NCBI GenBank assembly: GCA_031292015.1
Contig: JARLHY010000026.1
Coordinates: 1-64,000, forward strand
Direction: 5' to 3'
Source of the DNA: Negativicutes bacterium
GTDB taxonomy: Bacteria; Bacillota_C; Negativicutes; Sporomusales_B; JARLHX01
Length of the DNA: 64,000 nucleotides
Position numbers and translations under genes: made by a program. Under the pieces are notes generated by a model. The model was not told where the DNA came from. It saw only the letters and a program-made list of their open reading frames with translations, and searched no databases. Below are positions 61,981-64,000 of the stretch, in pieces (positions within the stretch are counted from its first letter, which is position 1; every line of letters begins with the position of its first letter).

Positions 61981-63453
61981 ATGAGTAACACAAGTGACCG
62001 ACAACATCGTGGCAGCCTGCAGCGCATTGCCAGGCAGGCGATGCTTGAAAGAGGGTTTCTGCCGGATTTCTCCGCTCCGGCTCTGGCCCAGCTTGAGGGA
62101 ATTCAGGCCGGTGTCCCGGAGGGGGGAGATTCGGTCCGGGATCTGAGGAATTTGTTGTGGTGCTCCATCGACAATGACGATTCCAACGACCTGGATCAGC
62201 TGACTGTCGCGGTCCAACTCCCCGGAGCCACGAAAATCCTTGTTGCCATCGCCGATGTGGATGCCTTTGTAAAGAAAGCCTCCGCCCTTGATGAGCACGC
62301 AAGGCACAACACAACCTCGGTCTATACCGCTGCCCAGATATTTCCGATGCTGCCGGAGAAACTTTCCACCGATATCACCTCCCTCAATTACGAAGCAGAC
62401 CGCCTGGCCCTCGTTGTGGAAATCATTCTCGCCGGGGACGGCTCGCTGCAGGGGTCGGATATCTACAAGGCCATTGTCCGCAATCGGGCCAAGCTTGCGT
62501 ATAACCGCGTCGCCGCATGGCTGGAGGGTGGCGAGCCGATGCCGGAGGCGGTCGCCGCCGTCGGAGGCCTGGCTGAGAATCTCCGGCTCCAGAATCAGGC
62601 GGCTCAACAACTCAAAGCCCTCCGCCACCTGCACGGGGCGCTCAATTTTGAAACCATAGAAGCCCGCCCGATCTTTGAGGAAGATGAGATCAAGGACCTG
62701 GAAGTACAGACCCGCAATATTGCCAAAGACATCATCGAGGACTTTATGATCGCCGCCAATGGAGTAACCGCGCGCTACCTCGCGGTCAGGAAGTTTCCGT
62801 CGATGCGGCGCGTTGTCCGCACCCCCAAACGCTGGGACCGAATCGTCGAGCTGGCGGCAGAACGGAATTTTGCCTTGCCTCAGGACGCCGACTCAAAAGC
62901 GCTGGATCAGTTCCTGGCTGCCGAAAAAGCCGCCGACCCGCTGCGCTTTCCCGATCTTTCCCTCAGTGTTATCAAGCTGCTGGGACCTGGCGAATACGCC
63001 GTCGAACTTCCGGGGACCAGCCCTGCCGGACATTTCGGTCTTGCGGTCAAGGATTATGCTCATTCCACGGCCCCCAACCGCCGTTATCCGGATCTGATCA
63101 CCCAGCGGCTGCTGAAGGCGGCGATAGCAGGAAGTCCCGTTCCCTATGGGCATGATGAACTTGTACTATTGGCGAAGCACTGCACAGAGGCCGAAGATGC
63201 CGCCAAAAAAGTGGAACGGCAGGTTGAGAAATCCGCGGCCGCGATTTTGCTGGAATCAAGAATTGGTGAAGAGTTTGACGCCATCATCACCGGCGCATCA
63301 GCTAAAGGAACCTGGGTTCGTTTATTGCAGCTGCCTGTGGAGGGCAGACTGGCCGGCAGCTTTGAAGCCGAAGATGTTGGTAACAGACTGCGGGTACGGC
63401 TGATCCATACCGATGTCGAGCGGGGTTATATTGATTTTAAGAAGATCCGGTGA
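61981..63453 (+). CDS. RNB-domain exoribonuclease (RNase II/R-like)
   Basis: A 490-residue RNase II-family 3'-5' exonuclease. The RNB signature is CSIDNDDSNDLDQL (Asp cluster for metals, about residues 61-74), with VAIADVDAFV and DYAHSTAPNRRYPDLITQ further on (key residues of the catalytic channel). The C-terminus has a short S1-like OB fold (FDAIITGASAKGTWVRLL). Typical RNase R is about 700-800 residues with cold-shock domains, so this is a short, RNase II-like form. GGATGG lies before the ATG at 61981. Confidence 0.88.
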   Translation: MSNTSDRQHRGSLQRIARQAMLERGFLPDFSAPALAQLEGIQAGVPEGGDSVRDLRNLLWCSIDNDDSNDLDQLTVAVQLPGATKILVAIADVDAFVKKASALDEHARHNTTSVYTAAQIFPMLPEKLSTDITSLNYEADRLALVVEIILAGDGSLQGSDIYKAIVRNRAKLAYNRVAAWLEGGEPMPEAVAAVGGLAENLRLQNQAAQQLKALRHLHGALNFETIEARPIFEEDEIKDLEVQTRNIAKDIIEDFMIAANGVTARYLAVRKFPSMRRVVRTPKRWDRIVELAAERNFALPQDADSKALDQFLAAEKAADPLRFPDLSLSVIKLLGPGEYAVELPGTSPAGHFGLAVKDYAHSTAPNRRYPDLITQRLLKAAIAGSPVPYGHDELVLLAKHCTEAEDAAKKVERQVEKSAAAILLESRIGEEFDAIITGASAKGTWVRLLQLPVEGRLAGSFEAEDVGNRLRVRLIHTDVERGYIDFKKIR

Positions 63454-63490
63454 ATACTCTTTTGATGAAATAACGCAGCGAGGTGTTTCG

Positions 63491-63763
63491 ATGAAAAAGG
63501 CGGTACCTATCATGGAAATCAATAAGGGAGTGAAGCAGGAACTGCTAAACAACATCAAGCATTTCTTTCTGACCGAAAGAAACGAAGATATCAGCGACTT
63601 CCAGGCCTCCTTCCTTCTTGATTTCATTTTGGATCATATCGCACCATACATCTATAACCAGGCGATAACCGACGCTCATACCATGATGAGCGGAAAAATC
63701 GAGGACTTGTACGGGCTTGAAAAACGGCCCCGGCCGACAACTGCCAAAAATAAAGAAGAATAA
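63491..63763 (+). CDS. DUF2164 family protein
   Basis: A 90-residue protein. The segment EINKGVKQELLNNIKHFF then DISDFQASFLLDFILDHIAPYIYNQ matches the DUF2164 pattern: a helical pair with an L-x-D-F-I-L-D core and a Pro-Tyr-Tyr-Asn end. The ATG at 63491 has GAGGTG 5 nt upstream; an in-frame GTG-type start at 63413 overlaps the ribonuclease gene and is rejected. The function of the family is unknown. A GC-rich stem follows. Confidence 0.8.
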   Translation: MKKAVPIMEINKGVKQELLNNIKHFFLTERNEDISDFQASFLLDFILDHIAPYIYNQAITDAHTMMSGKIEDLYGLEKRPRPTTAKNKEE

Positions 63764-63764
63764 T

Positions 63765-63797
63765 CCGGTCCCCTGTCTGAAATTGGCAGGGGGCCGG
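63765..63797 (+). terminator. Terminator-like GC-rich stem
   Basis: CCGG-T-CCCCTG pairs with CAGGGG-G-CCGG. Only a short pyrimidine stretch follows, so efficiency is uncertain. Confidence 0.5.
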
Positions 63798-63905
63798 CTT
63801 GCATCCGGTTTGTAGTAAAATAACGCGTACATGTTCAAAATAATCGGGGAACACCTTCTTTTTCTGTAGCCTTGGCGTGAAAAATTCGCTGGAAGGGGAA
63901 TGGCA

Positions 63906-64000
63906 ATGGCAATAAGTAAGGATTGGAAAGAAACGAAAAGCTACACACTGACCTCTAAACAGGTTGAAAGGATGCTGCAGGACGACTACGGCGACAAGCT
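63906..64000 (+). CDS. Start of a truncated gene at the window edge
   Basis: An open frame running off the window, beginning MAISKDWKETKSYTLTSKQ. AAGGGG lies 7 nt before the ATG at 63906; an ATG at 63900 abuts that site. Only about 31 residues are visible. They look like a helical N-terminus and show no family I recognise. Confidence 0.5.
   Translation, partial: MAISKDWKETKSYTLTSKQVERMLQDDYGDK

Noticed and set aside
1..64000. CRISPR arrays, tRNA or rRNA genes, prophage, intact insertion sequences
   Set aside because: No regularly spaced repeats, no cloverleaf or rRNA cores, no integrase or phage structural genes and no complete transposase were seen.

Overview
The window looks like a chromosomal segment of a spore-former of the class Negativicutes, probably a Sporomusa-like acetogen; this is inference from gene content. 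Firmicutes-type signals are present (strong AGGAGG ribosome binding sites, frequent TTG/GTG starts, candidate Spo0A boxes TTTCGACAAA, a LexA-like box, AbrB and PadR regulators). They sit beside features of a cell with an outer membrane (a type IV pilus secretin, PilM/N/O/P-type alignment proteins, a beta-barrel protein ending in Phe). A methyltransferase/corrinoid-protein cluster fits methyl-group acetogenesis. I saw no rRNA, tRNA, CRISPR array or intact insertion sequence.

Layout. 1-2.4 kb: debris of an IS3-type element and a chemoreceptor gene. 2.8-12.6 kb: a signalling island with a large sensor kinase, a sigma-54-dependent NtrC-type regulator, a clear -24/-12 promoter at 7723-7740, then a second chemoreceptor and a PAS/GAF/GGDEF/HD-GYP cyclic-di-GMP enzyme. 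12.7-18 kb: a small transporter, a BioF2/GNAT-like protein, a zinc-ribbon membrane protein, two small genes behind a promoter overlapped by a LexA-like box, a DnaQ-type exonuclease and a secreted carboxypeptidase-regulatory-like protein. 18.3-23.6 kb: a URO-D-type methyltransferase, two corrinoid proteins, an MFS transporter and a PocR/AraC regulator, probably for demethylating a methylated substrate. 23.9-32.0 kb: a dense two-component cluster (RR-HD-GYP, RR with an unknown C-terminus, LuxR-type RR, two tiny helical proteins, CHASE histidine kinase, RR-histidine kinase, RR-HDOD).

32.2-46.1 kb: a type IV pilus operon (pilD, four pseudopilin-type genes, pilP-like, pilQ-like, pilB, pilT, pilC, pilA, pilM, pilN, pilO). 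Its leader carries a candidate Spo0A box and a class I cyclic-di-GMP (GEMM) riboswitch followed by an intrinsic terminator. GGDEF and HD-GYP enzymes encoded 8-20 kb upstream could therefore feed a signal directly into pilus expression. 46.2-51.7 kb: a 51-residue membrane peptide behind a structured leader, an outer-membrane beta-barrel, an XRE regulator, an AbrB/zinc-ribbon regulator, a 49-residue Cys-rich protein, and a kinase/glycosyltransferase/nucleotidyltransferase cluster. 51.8-55 kb: a padR-emrA-emrB efflux operon. 55.2-56.5 kb: a secreted class 3 lipase. 56.6-60.3 kb: a glucarate catabolism operon (GntR, transporter, GudD) with a promoter and palindromic operator. 60.4-64 kb: a 56-residue membrane protein, FabH, an RNB ribonuclease, a DUF2164 protein and the start of a truncated gene.

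Starts given here were chosen from ribosome binding sites and family N-termini, so several genes begin inside the longest possible reading frame.
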